From NCBI GenBank assembly GCA_963169105.1, contig OY720641.1, forward strand, positions 5,161,258-5,225,257: a stretch of DNA of 64,000 nt, given 5' to 3'. Position numbers and translations under genes: made by a program. This DNA comes from Ceriagrion tenellum. Lineage: Eukaryota > Arthropoda > Insecta > Odonata > Coenagrionidae. The notes under the pieces are model-generated. The model ran no database searches, was not told the origin of the DNA, and saw only the letters and a program-made list of their open reading frames with translations. Numbering within the stretch: the first letter of the stretch is position 1; each line of letters opens with the position of its first letter. This document shows, one piece after another, positions 10,601 through 22,254 of this stretch.

Positions 10601-12160
10601 TTAACTTTTAAAATACTTAATAAAATTTAATTAAACTTTTTGAAAATGTGACTTTTTGGTGCTTGAAAAGTGTACAAAATATGGGCGCGGTAGGTGCTGT
10701 AGTTTTGGATCAGAGCTCAGAATTTAGAATTTTATTTTTACGCATTGTCTTAATATTTTTTTACATTTTCTCATAATAAAAATGTTTCCCGTAGATTACA
10801 GGCGGCTCATAACAATTCTGCAAACGTTTAGTGAATGCTCGCGACGCTAGTCAAAAATTATGTGTGTACTTTTAGTACATTCGTATTGACCTATTCGCCT
10901 CTTGAGGAAGTGATCAAGTGAAGGATGTTGAGTGAGCGGAGAATGGGAAAAGAGAGAGAGAATAAGTTTTGTGGGCGGATTGAGGAGGGGTAGGACGTAT
11001 ACTGAGGAAGAAAAGGAATATATAATTGTTTGACAGGGCCCTGTTTGTGTAAAAAACTCGAGGATTTCCATTCAATATTCATCTTAACCAACCTTAGCCG
11101 TTAGGTTACCTAGTTATAATATCGAACATGAGGATAAATACCATTTATTTCATCGACGTGTCCATGTCTCGATATTTATTTCCAATATGCAAACGCCATA
11201 CACTCACAGTCTCACTTGAGCCGTAAACACAGTGTCGCCGTCGTCGCACTCTAGTTTTCCACATCGCTGCTGCAAACTGTGCCGGCAAATTCAACGCGCT
11301 TGCCTACGTTTTCATGAATGGAGGGGGGGTCTGTTTGTTTCCATCCCTTTGTGGAATTCATTGAGCTTCGCCAAGTGCCCGTGGGCCTCACTCAAATGAG
11401 TCGCTTCAGTCGAGAACAACAATGGACACAACGGCGCCCTCTGCCTTTGCACCCAGGAATTTCTCCTCTCAATTGTTCACTGGGAGAGTCCTCCGCCATT
11501 TAATTCCTTTGTCTCAATGGTTAACGAGGTTCGCGGATGTGCGGATGCTTTGGACCTTCGCAAATGAAAAACCACGAGTTTTTTTTCCCTTTTTAATATT
11601 TGCCGTTTCAAGCGTATTTCTCTCACTGGGATTCATCATTCTGTAGTAAGTTTAGAGCGTTGAATGCGGAGCTTACAACGTGAAAAATATTTGTTGTTTA
11701 AACGTTTTTCTAGACTTGAATTGTGGCCTGAATCCAATATTATCCCATTTTTCATTCCATTGTATATTTTTTATCGTAAACCTCGTTTTTCCAAGCTCTC
11801 ACCTCATCTAGGCTAATTTATTAATTGCGTGGAACTGTTTAATTAGGCATAAGAGAATGCAGCTTTTTCGGTGGAAGTGAAACATTTTTATAGCAGTTTC
11901 CGCATCTCTGAAAAAATCGCAAACCATTTAGTACTCAATCAAGCGCATGGGTGAAAACTTTTTTTCATTCTATGAGAAAATCTCAGTTGTAGAAATGAAA
12001 ATCTTTATTGATTACCATTCTTCATCGCTTATCTTGTAGCCAAATTTATCGACAATCCGCATAAATTTTCAAATGTAACGCTTTTATTGAGAACTAAACA
12101 ATCGTCTGTTAAATAAAAAGTTATGTTAAGCAATTAAAAAAAATGTAAATGTAAAAAAAT
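10601..12160. other. No gene supported; slightly GC-richer patch at 11290-11640
   Basis: Two overlapping short frames at 11318-11503 and 11422-11646 (+) lie in a less AT-rich patch, with CpG-containing sequence just upstream (11220-11310). It could be an old exon or promoter, but no splice sites, TATA box or protein motif decide this. The remainder is featureless. Confidence 0.35.
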
Positions 12161-12161
12161 G

Positions 12162-12213
12162 TAGAGTTTCACTTTTTCAATGAAAAGTGTTTCAATGAAA
12201 AAGTGAAACTCTA
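12162..12213. repeat. Perfect 18-bp inverted repeat (hairpin)
   Basis: TAGAGTTTCACTTTTTCA (12162-12179) is repeated exactly in reverse complement at 12196-12213 around a 16-nt loop. The loop itself repeats the TTCAATGAAAA motif, suggesting a small local inversion-duplication. A transcript would fold into a tight stem. No flanking signal assigns a role. Confidence 0.75.
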
Positions 12214-12944
12214 TAATCATTCTTTTTTGACTAAATAACCTAAAGTTTTGTTTGCTCAAAGCCAATGAGTATTTTTGCTATTGATTGGATCTTTTAGTAT
12301 TGATGCTTTGGCGTACAGAAAAGTTCGATTCTGGCCATACACGAACTAACATCGCACTTATTCGTACTTTTATGGATGCTGTAATAAAATTTATGATGGG
12401 TTAGCATTTACTTTCTTCCTAGTTTTATATCTGCTTCTCCTTGAATTGCTCTCATCAAGGTCATGGATTAAATTGATAAATATATAGCCAATGAGGAAAT
12501 ACATCTCGTTTCATTTGTGGATAATTCCAGTCCTTTTTTCCACATCCCCCATTTTCACCCTCAGAAATAGCAAACCCTGCCCTCAATGGTTTAATAAACG
12601 TCTCGCCCTTCGTATGCGATAACCCTAAGAAAGCCTTTCTGTCCCCACTAATTTCTTTTCAGTAAAAGATTATTGACGCCAAGGTGGTTGCCAGGAAACG
12701 GAGAGAGATCATGTTTGAATCCATGAAACACCAAATAAGTCTGCCTGAAGATAGTTTGAATGCAATTTATCCCAGAGTTGTTGTCGAGATCAAATTAGTA
12801 GTTTATTTTTTTGTCCAAGAAATTGTAATACGCATGAAGTGGAAGTAGTTAAACTAAGAAAAAATTGTTTTATATTACTGAAACTCGTTTAATTTTGCAA
12901 AATTAGAGGCTTTGGTGACGGGCGATTCCACCTTAACGTTCCCT
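12214..12944. other. Nothing recognised
   Basis: AT-rich, no supported open frame or repeat boundary. Confidence 0.45.
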
Positions 12945-12954
12945 TGGTAATAAT

Positions 12955-13445
12955 CATCATCGGTCGTATAGATAGACATAAGAGTAGAATAAACGCCGTG
13001 GGTATGAGTTTTCTGAGGAGTGTTTGCGGCAAAAGTAGGATGGATAGGGTCAGGAATGAGTGGGTAATAAGTGAATGTGGGTTAGATGCTTCAGTAATGG
13101 ACATAAATGGAGTGTGCTTTGTTGGTTTGGCCATGTTGAGAGAATGGATGCGAGTCGAATAACGAAACAGATATATATATAAGAGTGAAATGAATGGTGC
13201 GAGAGGTAGAGGTAGGCCGAGAAAGTTGTGGTTGAATGAGGCCGAGGAACTTCTTAGGAGAAGGAATATTAGGAGTCTTAAAAACAGGAGTAAGCAGTGT
13301 GTGGGGGGTAAATGAGGTTTGCAAGGATAGGTCAGTATGGAGGAAATTATTGAAGCAGAGTTAGATGTACAAATATGTATTTATGAGTGAAACATTTTGA
13401 CTGTACCTAACCCGGAAGGGAACGGCGTGATTGACATGTATGTAC
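12955..13445 (+). mobile_element. LINE-B, 5'-truncated 3' end (copy 2)
   Basis: Plus-strand copy of the same tail as 10105-10600 and 14203-14700. The frame starting at 12944 reads ...RHKSRINAVGMSFLRSVCGK and continues through DRVRNEWVISECGLDASVMD. Frameshifts then break the IGH / GRGRPR block (around 13120-13240). The 3' end at 13400-13450 has the family signature GGAAGGGAACGGCGTGAT followed by TGTATGTACGTA. Nothing 5' of the C-terminal domain is left. Confidence 0.82.
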
Positions 13446-13799
13446 GTACAAGGCAACACTAAGCCAAAATTTACTAATGATAGCAAATTTAATTAATCTT
13501 AAGAAAATAGTAATTTGAAGTGCTGGTTTCTCCTTAATAACTAGTTAGTAGATACAGTTGGAAAAGGAATATTTAAAAAAATTCATTTATGGTCACAATA
13601 TGGGAAATAGCTAAAAACACGACCCGTATCCGTTAGAATATTAACAAACGGCGTTTTTGCCATTTTGACCAATTGACAGTGTGAATTTTTATACATTACA
13701 GTGATCCATGAGGAATATTTTTAGTATACCTTCTATTTAGATGTCGCAAAAAATCGTATACATTTCATGGGAAATAAGCCAAATTTTGCGGGAATCAGA

Positions 13800-13965
13800 C
13801 ACCACGGCGCTGCCGTCTCGGCGTGACCTTCTCGGTGCAAGCCGTCTCGACGCAGGGCCGTTTTGGCTCAGGCCGTATCGGCGCAGGGACGTTTAAGCTC
13901 AGGCTGTTTCGGCGAAGGGCCGTCTCGGCGCAGCCAGCTTTCGGTAATCACTCGGCTAACGACTT
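13800..13965 (+). repeat. Minisatellite arm, left half of an inverted pair
   Basis: About eight degenerate units of roughly 17 bp with core GGCCGTCTCGGCGCAG, followed by CTTTCGGTAATCACTCGG. The right half at 17063-17195 has the same units and the same following sequence in opposite orientation. Together they look like the two arms of a foldback-type element whose middle was invaded by LINE-B. Outside the arms the two flanks do not match each other. Confidence 0.6.
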
Positions 13966-14202
13966 TTATTTATATTATTTATAGTTTGAGCGAACGAACT
14001 GGAGGAATTCATATTTAAAGGAACGAATGTATTGAGTAAGACCCCGCTTATATCACACTTCCTCAATTGTGACTTACGTCAGTATTTATATTAAATTTAG
14101 CCATTACTGCTCCTTAGTCACAATTTCCGTCTATATCAGATTCAAATCTCCCCCAATCATTATCACGCTTTTGTTGTCTCTCGAGGTAAATGATAATAAT
14201 TA

Positions 14203-16975
14203 CATACATAAATACATACAAACCAATAACGCCGTTCCCTTCCGGGGTAGGCACAGTCATGAAGTTTCACTCATAAATACATATTTTTACACCTAACTCT
14301 GCTTCAATAATTTCCTCCATACTGACCTATCCTTGCAAACCTCTTTTGCCTCATTTAACCCCATACACTGTTTCATACACGCCCTTCTGTATTTCAAACT
14401 CCCTAATATTGCTCCTCCTAAGAATTTCCTCAACTACATTCAACCACAACTTTCTCGGTCTACCTCTACCTCTCACACCATTCATTCTACACTCATATAT
14501 GTTTCTTTATTCGACTCTCATCCATTCTCTCAACATGGCCAAACCAACGAAGCACACTCCTTTCCTACACGTCCATTACTGGAGCATTTAACCCAAATTC
14601 ATTCATTACCCACTCATTCCTGACCCTATCCATCCTACTTTTGCCGCAAATACTCCTCAGATAACTCATACCCACGGCATTTAGTCTACTCTTATGTCTA
14701 CCCGGGCATACCCATGTTTCACTACCATACAGCAAAGTGGGGAGAAGTACACTTTTGTACACGGCAATTTTCGCTTCCTTAGACAGGCACTCATTCCTTG
14801 ATATACTCCACAAGTTACCTACCACTTTCCTTCCAGCATTCGCACGTCTCTTTATCTCCTCATCTATTTTTCCATCTTTCAAATACATCTTACCTAAGTA
14901 CACAAAATCATCCACCTGTTCATTTACTTCACCATTCGCCCTCATCACACAGTTATTCTCCCCATTCTCCGTATCAAAAACTACTACCTTTGTCTTGCAC
15001 GCATTTACTTTCAATTCCATTCTCTCCGTTGATTCATAAAACTTATCTAGGATCTTCTGTAATCCCTGTTGACTGTCTGAGATCGAAACAGCATCATCTG
15101 CATGTAGAAGAACTAGCACGTTTACATTCCCAATCAAAACACCGTCGTTTTCACTACATGCGTCTCTAACACATTTATCCATGAATACATTAAACAGCCA
15201 TGGAGACATTACGCATCCTTGCTTTACACCCCGATTTATTACAAACCAATTTGTTAAAAGTCGCCATCATAACATTCAGTAACTGCCCATTCACTCCATA
15301 GTCTCTCAAAACCTTTCACAACTTCTTTCTATTTACTCTGTCATATGCATTCTCTAAATCGACAAACGCACAGTACACTTTCTTTCGGACAATCATACAT
15401 TTTTCTATCACTTGCTGAAGTGCAAAAAGCTGGTCCCTACATCCTCTCCCTGGCATAAACCCACACTGCACACCCCATATTCTGTCGGAAGTAATATTCC
15501 TTACTCTTTCGTTTAATATTTTACTGAAGACCTTTCCCGGGATACTCAATAAACTAATGGCCCGATAATTATTACATTCAGTCTTTCCTCCTTTCCCTTT
15601 GTACAACAGAACGATTGTAGCATTCTTCCAATCCGCTGGAACGACAGAAACCTGTAAGCATAAATGGTATAGTTCACGCAGCCTACAAATAAGTAATTTA
15701 CACCCACACTTCAACATTTCACTGGATATCCCATCTATGCCTGCAGCCTTTCCTTTTTTTAAATATTCTCACAGCCATTGTGACCTCACTGATATCCCTT
15801 TCCATCATCACATACCACTTCACAAGGCTCATCCTCAACGCCTGCAATATTATTATACAATTCTTCAAAATACTCCCTCCAGCAGTCCCTAATATTGCTC
15901 TCGTCCCACATGATCTCTCCTCTTTTGTTCTTTACCGCATTCATTCCCCTACCTTCACCAATCTTAGCCCTTTTTACCCACTTCCAAAACAGCTTTTTAT
16001 TACCTTCAAAACCACTCTGCATTTTGTTAGCTTCATCCGCACTTCATTCTTTCTTTGCTCTCTTTCTCAACGATTTTGCATTCATTCTTTTTCTTTCTGT
16101 ACATCTCACATGCCTTAGTACGCTCTTCCTCAGATTTTGCAGCAATCATATCCTTGTACGCCTCTTTTTTTCTCTGACTACAATTTTCACTTCTTCATTC
16201 CACCAAGCCTCACCTTTCGTTCTTCCTACCACTCCTTTTCCACATACACTTTCAGCACATTCCACAATCACTCCTTTTAAACATTCCCACGCATCGTTCA
16301 CATTCTCGTTTCTTATATGCTCGTCCCATTCTCTCCGATACAACGATATAGCATCCTCAAGCATGCAACCATGCCGCATTCTTACCTCACTGTCTAGCAA
16401 CCTTTCCACTTTTACTCTCAACTGCTTACGTACAACACACTTCCTTGGTACCCACTTTCTGCCCAGATTCACTTTGGAGAGTACCAAATAGTGGTCTGTT
16501 CCCCATTCAGCACCCCTCATCACTCGCGTGTCCCACACTAACTCTCTAAATCTCTCATCATACACAATAAAATCAATCATGCTTTTACAATCACCCCTTT
16601 TCCAAGTATACATATGTATTCTCCTATGTCTAAACCATGTATTCGACACAAACAATCCTTTTTGGAAGCACACACTCACCAAGTTTTCACCATTATCATT
16701 CACTCGGGGGTCACCAAAAGGCCCAACCACTCTCTCAGATGCATCCCGCCTCACACCAACCCACCCATTCATGTCACCTAGTAAAAGTATTCTCTCACCA
16801 GGATCACATTCATTCAAAACCTCTCTCAGTATTTCCCAAAACTCATCTTTCACACAGTCACTCTCTCCATCCAATGGTGCGTAGCACGCCACAATCACGA
16901 CTTTGCTAATGCCTACTTTCATGCGAACCCAGAGCAATCTAGGGAAACTAACTCGCACTTCCTTGCTAGCAACTT
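14203..16975 (-). mobile_element. LINE-B, long copy with endonuclease and reverse transcriptase, 5'-truncated and broken
   Basis: Read from high to low coordinates. 16958-16146 carries the apurinic-endonuclease-like domain (VIVACYAPLDG, LLLGDMNGWVG, MIDFIVYDE, GTDHYLV), but its N-terminal Q-E-K part is missing. Linker pieces follow (16022-15786). Reverse transcriptase starts at 15717 (IVLLYKGKGG, NNYRAISLLSIPGKV, CGFMPGRGCRDQ, FVDLENAYDRV). A stop follows near 15315, then a deletion and frameshift removing part of the palm, after which GVKQGC, MSPWLFNVFMD and the catalytic LHADDAV are present (15209-14565). The C-terminal GKSRMDRVRNEWVM block and the 3' tail (14290-14203) complete it. It cannot encode an active protein. 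The clade is not assigned. Confidence 0.88.
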
Positions 16976-17062
16976 AGCTCTCTAATTGAGATTTTAATCG
17001 GTGCAAAACATCTATTTTGGATTCCGTTGGTCTATAAAATTTCATAACATACAAGAGCATCG

Positions 17063-17195
17063 TTACTAGCTGAGTGGTTTCCGAAAAGCCGGGTGCACCG
17101 AAACGGTTGTGCCGAGATGGCCGTGTGTCGAAACGGCCTGCGCCGAGACGGCTTGCAGCTGGACCGGTCGGGCCGAGACGGCTGCGCGGAGGTTT
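17063..17195 (-). repeat. Minisatellite arm, right half of the inverted pair
   Basis: Units read GCCGAGACGGC / TGCGCC on the plus strand, the reverse complement of the array at 13800-13940. The inner flank CCGAAA-CCACTCAGCTA corresponds, inverted, to the inner flank of the left arm. The array is outermost in both arms, as expected of terminal inverted repeats containing tandem repeats. Confidence 0.6.
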
Positions 17196-17333
17196 CCTAG
17201 ATCCGAAATTGCAACCAGCGGCACCTGCCTTCGGCTCGACTCGAGCAATATCACACGGGTGCTGCATTACGTCCTTCACTTGTTACGTATTATATTATTA
17301 TACGCCCCTTTAACAACCCCCGCTCACCATCAA

Positions 17334-17692
17334 GGCTGCGGTCCGAATCACACTTAAGACGCTTATACTACTGAAAGCGCTCATCAGCGTTCCGAAATAG
17401 AATGAGCGCCTTTAGCGCTTTCTTTTTGGAACGCTCTTGAGCGTACTTCGGATGTTTGTTGTTATTCGCACGCGCGCATGTGCTGTGCGTTCAAAAATAT
17501 AAACAATTTTCCCGCGCGTTGCTATGGATTCGACGAAAGCGCTCTCGGAGCACTACCTCTAACCTGTGAGCGTTCTGAGCGAGGAGTTCACGACGTCATG
17601 TGAGAAAGTCTCCGCCCCCCTGCGCTTTGAGCGCGATTCTGAGCGACTGTGAGCTTGCTGTCAGCGCCAAAAGCTCAATTCGGACCGCAGCC
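17334..17692. mobile_element. 359-bp MITE with 15-bp inverted ends
   Basis: The ends GGCTGCGGTCCGAAT (17334-17348) and ATTCGGACCGCAGCC (17678-17692) are exact reverse complements, and CAA flanks both sides (17331-17333, 17693-17695), consistent with a 3-bp target duplication. The interior is densely populated with AGCG/CGCT motifs in both orientations, giving many small hairpins. There is no coding capacity. PIF/Harbinger affiliation is suggested by the 3-bp duplication and G-rich ends but is inference. A related sequence is at 26270. Confidence 0.8.
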
Positions 17693-17699
17693 CAAATCA

Positions 17700-18834
17700 T
17701 CAGCAAAGGTTGGTTTAATTATTCCTCGACTCCACCCTCTTTTTAGAAAAAAAGGAGTCGATTGAGTTATTATAAATTTGAACTTTTATTACGCGGAGAC
17801 GTGGCTCAGTGTCATATTACCCGTCCTGCCCCGCAATTTTCTCTCCTTTAGAAAAATATTTATCTCGCCACTTGGCTGGTGAGACTAGGCGACCGGACCA
17901 AGAAACTGGGATTCCAGAGCCATGGATATAACCTATTGAAATCGTCGCCTTCTCGCCAACGCATTAAGGATAAATCATTAAAAAAGTTATCATCTCGGGA
18001 GACAACGGAGCGCTATTTTATCGTGTGTTCGCTCCAGCGTGACAAAGTGGGAACATGTGGGGAGATGGGTTTGGAAAAAGGCCAGAATCAGTGTGAGGCC
18101 ATTTTTAAAGAATGAACGATAAGGCTGAGCTGGTTCTTTAATTTATTTGGATGTCATCTCATGATGCGCAGCACCTTTCCCTGCAAAACCTCCTCTCCTA
18201 CACAACCATGTTGAGCTTCAAGGTTGTTCAATATCGATTGTATTCTTCCTTAGATACAGGTCTTGGTGATGCAAACAAGTCCGCCATTAATGTGCTTATT
18301 TTGGTGTTTTCTATGTAAGCGTAACACAAAATGTTCAACGTTTTTGACGATTTGTCAGTGTATTTATGTTCTAAATGATGTCTGGCGCCGCATAGATGCA
18401 GATATTTTTGGATGTGAAATTGTGGTAAATGGTGGTAAATGCTCAGCACATTAATGGCGGCCGTGTTGTGGAAATGGTTGCCAAGATCCATATCGATAGA
18501 GCTACGAATATATCGAATTAAACTACCCTGTTTTAGCTTTTATTTCCATTTCTGTTGGCCTTATTCCCTTTATTTATTCTTTATATAGTAGTCTGAGTAG
18601 AGTTTTCCCTAATTACAATGGAGACCATATTCGAATGTAACGTTTCGATTTCGGTATCCGAGGGAAGAATGAAATTAATAATGCTATATGAATGGCTAAA
18701 TTTTATTTTTGTCGACAGAAGTTCTCAGTAATTAAAGAAATATATCAATATACGTCTTGAACTCAACTCTTTTTTTTACGCGATGAGTTTAAAAGCCCTT
18801 TTCAAAGAAGGTTTTTGGTGATTTTTTTGTAATT
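17700..18834. other. Nothing convincing
   Basis: Two short open frames (17879-18115 +, 18228-18491 -) show no motif, conserved block or flanking splice signals. The stretch around 17750-17900 is pyrimidine-rich. Confidence 0.4.
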
Positions 18835-18879
18835 AGTTACCGCTGTGAGTGTAGAAGGTTGACGATCATCAGGGAAAAC

Positions 18880-19521
18880 CAGGAAAACATGGAATTGTCA
18901 GGGGATCTTGAATTTCTGGAAGAGTCAGGGAAAAGTCAGGGAATTCTCGTAACAGTGAGGGAGAAACTGGAATAGGAATCCTCATTATTTTTCTACCATT
19001 GCGTCTATCGGCCAGTCTGTCCCGCCTTTTATTTCACCAACTAAAACTAACGTCCTTCGCTGACGTGCATGGAATAAGTCCCATCAATTCGTGAAGTATT
19101 CAGTTGTGAATCTTCGTTATTTAGTTGTGAATCAGACGTACAATATCTCCTTTGTATATTCATACTACGAAATTTGCCTAGTTGTGTTAAAAATCATGAT
19201 CACAATGTATTACGCTCATCACAAGGAATCCGAGGTCATGTTGTTCGGAAAATTTTACCTCGCGTTTCTTTTAACTCCCAAAACTCAGGATGAGAAGTGG
19301 CAGGAGCTGACTAGCTCCCAGTAAGTACATGATTGCGGTTCTAAAAATGCGAGACGATGATTAGGAAGTTTAGAAAATCTAAATATGTCGTAGAAAATAT
19401 TATTTAGCATAAAAAATAATCCAATAATAGGTGACCTTTTGGCGTTTGGTCAGTGAAATTGGTCAATCCATTAGGAAAAAGTCAGGGAATTTGAAATTTG
19501 GATATCAGTAGCCACCCTGTG
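18880..19521. repeat. Unclassified repeat ending CAGTAGCCACCCTG
   Basis: The left part (18880-18965) and right part (19470-19520) both contain multiple GTCAGGGAA / AAAAGTCAGGG motifs, a combination typical of small non-autonomous DNA elements. The right edge reads as an inverted CAGGGTGGCTACTG terminus, which would suit a hAT-type MITE. The left terminus is not clear. A 77-codon open frame (19091-19324) between them has no recognisable motif. Confidence 0.4.
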
Positions 19522-19643
19522 TAGGATTTATTTTTAATAAGTAGTTGAAAAAATACATACCATATTCTATTTTTGCGTTTCAATTTAAGATGCTGTGGGA
19601 AGCAGTAATCATATACTATTTTAGTAAAGGCTGAATAATATAC

Positions 19644-19644
<1 letters not shown>

Positions 19645-19691
<47 letters not shown>
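19645..19691. repeat. (TAA)n microsatellite
   Basis: About fifteen uninterrupted AAT/TAA units. Simple repeat. Confidence 0.95.
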
Positions 19692-19807
19692 TTATTTTTC
19701 CCCTGTTGGCAAGTACAATATATGGTACAAAATATCATAAATCATGTAATGTATGTGACTGAAATTTTAGGTAATCAAATAATAATATCTGTCTTATAAG
19801 TCTGTGA

Positions 19808-20940
19808 TTTGACTCATTTTTTTCACGCGTTACGTCCAAAACTCCTTCGCAACGGAAGGATTTTGCCAATTCTGAATAATGCCACTGCGACTACAATATG
19901 ATTTACTTTCAGAATGGTAGATGATACATAAAAACTACACCCTGTTAATTTGTCGACGACATCTAGGTGTTATTAATGCCTCATTTTTTATATGAGATCT
20001 CTCTGGATTGCGTACACCGACCATTTTCCATGCAGAAGGGCTGATGTAATAAATAACTCGTTAAAATACTTCGTGGAATAGTGCAATTGTTGTTTCTGTT
20101 TTAATTTAAACTGATGTAATTTGTCAAAAATGTCGAAAAGTAGTGCGGTAAGGGGCTGCAAGAAGTTCAATAAGTGTCTTGGAAAGAATAAGATATTTTT
20201 CGTAAAAATGAGACAAAACTCATTGATTTCTGGGTGAAATGATTTTTTTGTTCAACCTTCCTTAAATTTCTGACGAGATCATGGCGACTGAAATCCTTCA
20301 TTTTTTTCAAATTCATCGAAAAATCTCTCTGGAAGGCGCAGTATGCGTACCATTTTTCATGCAAAAAAGCTGGTATTTAAACTTTTTTAACTAGCTTAAT
20401 GTGGCGAGAAGGGATTTTTCTTAAGCCGTAATAGAATCCGTGTCAAAAGTTTATTATTTTTTATTTCGACGGCAGCGAGAAACATGAAGAAAATAATGTG
20501 ACAAAAATGACTAAAAACATATTTTACGTAACTGAAATTCTTAGGATTCAAGATAGTTGGAGCGAAATATCTTATAACCTACAGATTAATGAATTTGGCC
20601 TTATTTTGAAGAAGAATATCACACCCCTCCAAGTGCATTAAAATATCAGCATCTTACCAATCTACTTTCTGAGATTTTAGACGAAAAATGTTTGCCCTTC
20701 AGCATGGGAAATGGTACGTGTGCGCACGCCAGAGACACTGTTTTTTTAAAAATGACGAATGTTATAAACACCCAGATCTCGTATAAAATTTACAAAATAG
20801 ATTTCCTATGTTTTCTCAGCTATTTTTGAAAATAAATCATATAGTTACGGCAGTAATTTTTTCAGGATCGTAAAAAACATTCCGTTGGGAAGGAGTTTTT
20901 AACGTACCGCGTGAATATGAGGAGTCAAGTTATGAACTTT
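19808..20940. repeat. Complex inverted-repeat element (related copy at 56445)
   Basis: 19808-20060 on the minus strand and 20680-20940 on the plus strand share the same block (around CACGCGKTACGT, ACTCCTTC-CAACGGAA, CCATTTTC/TCATGC). A third partial unit lies at 20320-20400. The plus-oriented unit 20520-20940 matches 56445-56880 along most of its length (ACGTACCGCGTGAA, TCAGCTATTTTTGAAAATAAAT). The three units suggest an inverted or foldback structure. No coding sequence or classified terminus was found, so the class is open. Confidence 0.55.
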
Positions 20941-21029
20941 TTTATAAGTTTGTTTAATTACTAGGAGTTTTACTTGCATAAGAGTATATTATAAACCATT
21001 AATGATGCAATATTTGATTCATGTTTCCT

Positions 21030-21975
21030 ACAGCTGCTGGAATCAAAATGAAAAGCATATGCGGCACAGCATAAAAGAAACTGGGTTTTGTTCAGCGTAT
21101 AATAAGGAGGTACTCTGGGATCGGGTTGGTGTGGTAGCTAGAGTACTGGCTAATTATACGGACGGCTAGTGTTCAAATCCCTGCAAGAGGAGGATGTTTT
21201 ACAGAGGAAATCCGATCGCTACTTGAGTGTCTTGTGGAGGGCACGTCAAGTGAAGTACTCCGTCTGTCGGATGAGACGCTAAGCCGTGGTCCCCTTGGCG
21301 CCTTTCGTTAAGAGCAGGCTAGTGCCGACGCCGGGTTTCTATCCACCCTTCATCCCTTACCTATCTCCTATGGCGCAAATGACCTCGGCTGTCGGTCACC
21401 TCCCCAAAATCCAATAAAATCCAAAGGAAGGTCCTCGAATTAAAAGGTAAAAGAGAGATGTTACTTCGCTCTGATTAGGCCACACCTCGAATACGCTGTG
21501 AGCATTTGAGACTCTGGTCATAAAGATTTAACCGCAAAAATTAATAAAATACAAAGAAAATCAGTTTGCTTCATTAAAAACTGCTACGAGCGTACATGTA
21601 GTGTCTCACAACTTTTAGAGAGATGAATGTGGGAGCCCTTAGAGACTGGGAGGCTACATGCTAGGCTTAGGTTGCTTGAGAACTGATGTTTTTCAGAACG
21701 ACATAGAGAATATTATCATGACTCCTCACTACATCTCTAGGTTTGGCAGATGCAATAAAGTAAGAGAGATACTCTGCCGAAAAGATAGGTACAAAAACTC
21801 GTTCTTTCCGCGCACAATAAGACAAACTGAGCTCCAATAAATACACTCCCATAATACATGTCACCATTTCACCTCCTAAAAACTTACATCTTTACACGGC
21901 TGGTGACCTAACACCTCCTGCCACTCGCCCATGCGGCAGCTCGCAGGGTCATATGTAGATTTAGGTGTAGATGAA
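21030..21975 (+). mobile_element. LINE-F (CR1-like) 3' end, interrupted by a SINE
   Basis: ORF2 C-terminal reading pieces include ...HIC/CAYAAQHKRN at the start, RPHLEYAVSI (with a stop) around 21480-21510, and IENIIMTPHYISRFGR...NSFFPRTIRQ at 21705-21835, followed by the family 3' region with ACACGGCTGGTGACCTAACA. It aligns with the minus copy at 48485-49210. The alignment is continuous except for 21117-21424, where a tRNA-SINE is inserted. Confidence 0.75.
21117..21424 (+). mobile_element. tRNA-derived SINE (copy 1)
   Basis: Starts GGGATCGGGTTGGTGTGG. The tRNA-like head has a box A (GTGTGGTAGCTAGAGTACTG) and a box-B-like GTGTTCAAATCCCTGC. A body follows with CCGTGGTCCCCTTGGCGCC and GAGCAGGCTAGTGCCGACGC, and the 3' tail is built of AATCCAATAAAATCC. 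The flanks AAGGAGGTACTC and AAGGAAGGTCCTC look like a slightly mutated target duplication. Copies at 43367 and 53229 share all these blocks. Confidence 0.85.
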
Positions 21976-22221
21976 ATTAAAATGAATACTTCGACTGTGG
22001 TCTCCATTTCGACTAGTGGACCATCTCGCTTACAATACCTTAAATAAATATGCATACATAAATACATGACTCGTGTTTTTCACGCCGTACGCTGATGACT
22101 TAAAGCGTGGGTTGTTTTGAATTTCCTTGCATATTACTCAGGGTTGTTAAAAACCCGGGTTTAAAAAAAAAACCAGCCCATCTGGGTTTTATTGTTTTTT
22201 TGGGTTTTATTGCGTTTTATT

Positions 22222-22254
22222 GGGTTTTATTGGGTTATATGGGGTTATATGGGG
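22222..22254 (+). repeat. G-run array in the hAT left sub-terminal region (possible G-quadruplex)
   Basis: Four runs of three or four G (22222, 22232, 22241, 22251) are separated by loops of seven, six and six bases, which meets the usual G3+N1-7 rule. It arises from the sub-terminal TTTTATTGGG / TTATATGGGG repeats. Whether it folds or binds transposase is unknown. Confidence 0.6.

Noticed and set aside
14798..15169. 123-codon plus-strand open frame
   Set aside because: Antisense of the LINE-B reverse transcriptase region.
15895..16491. 198-codon plus-strand open frame
   Set aside because: Antisense shadow of the LINE-B linker and endonuclease; the minus strand carries the recognisable motifs.
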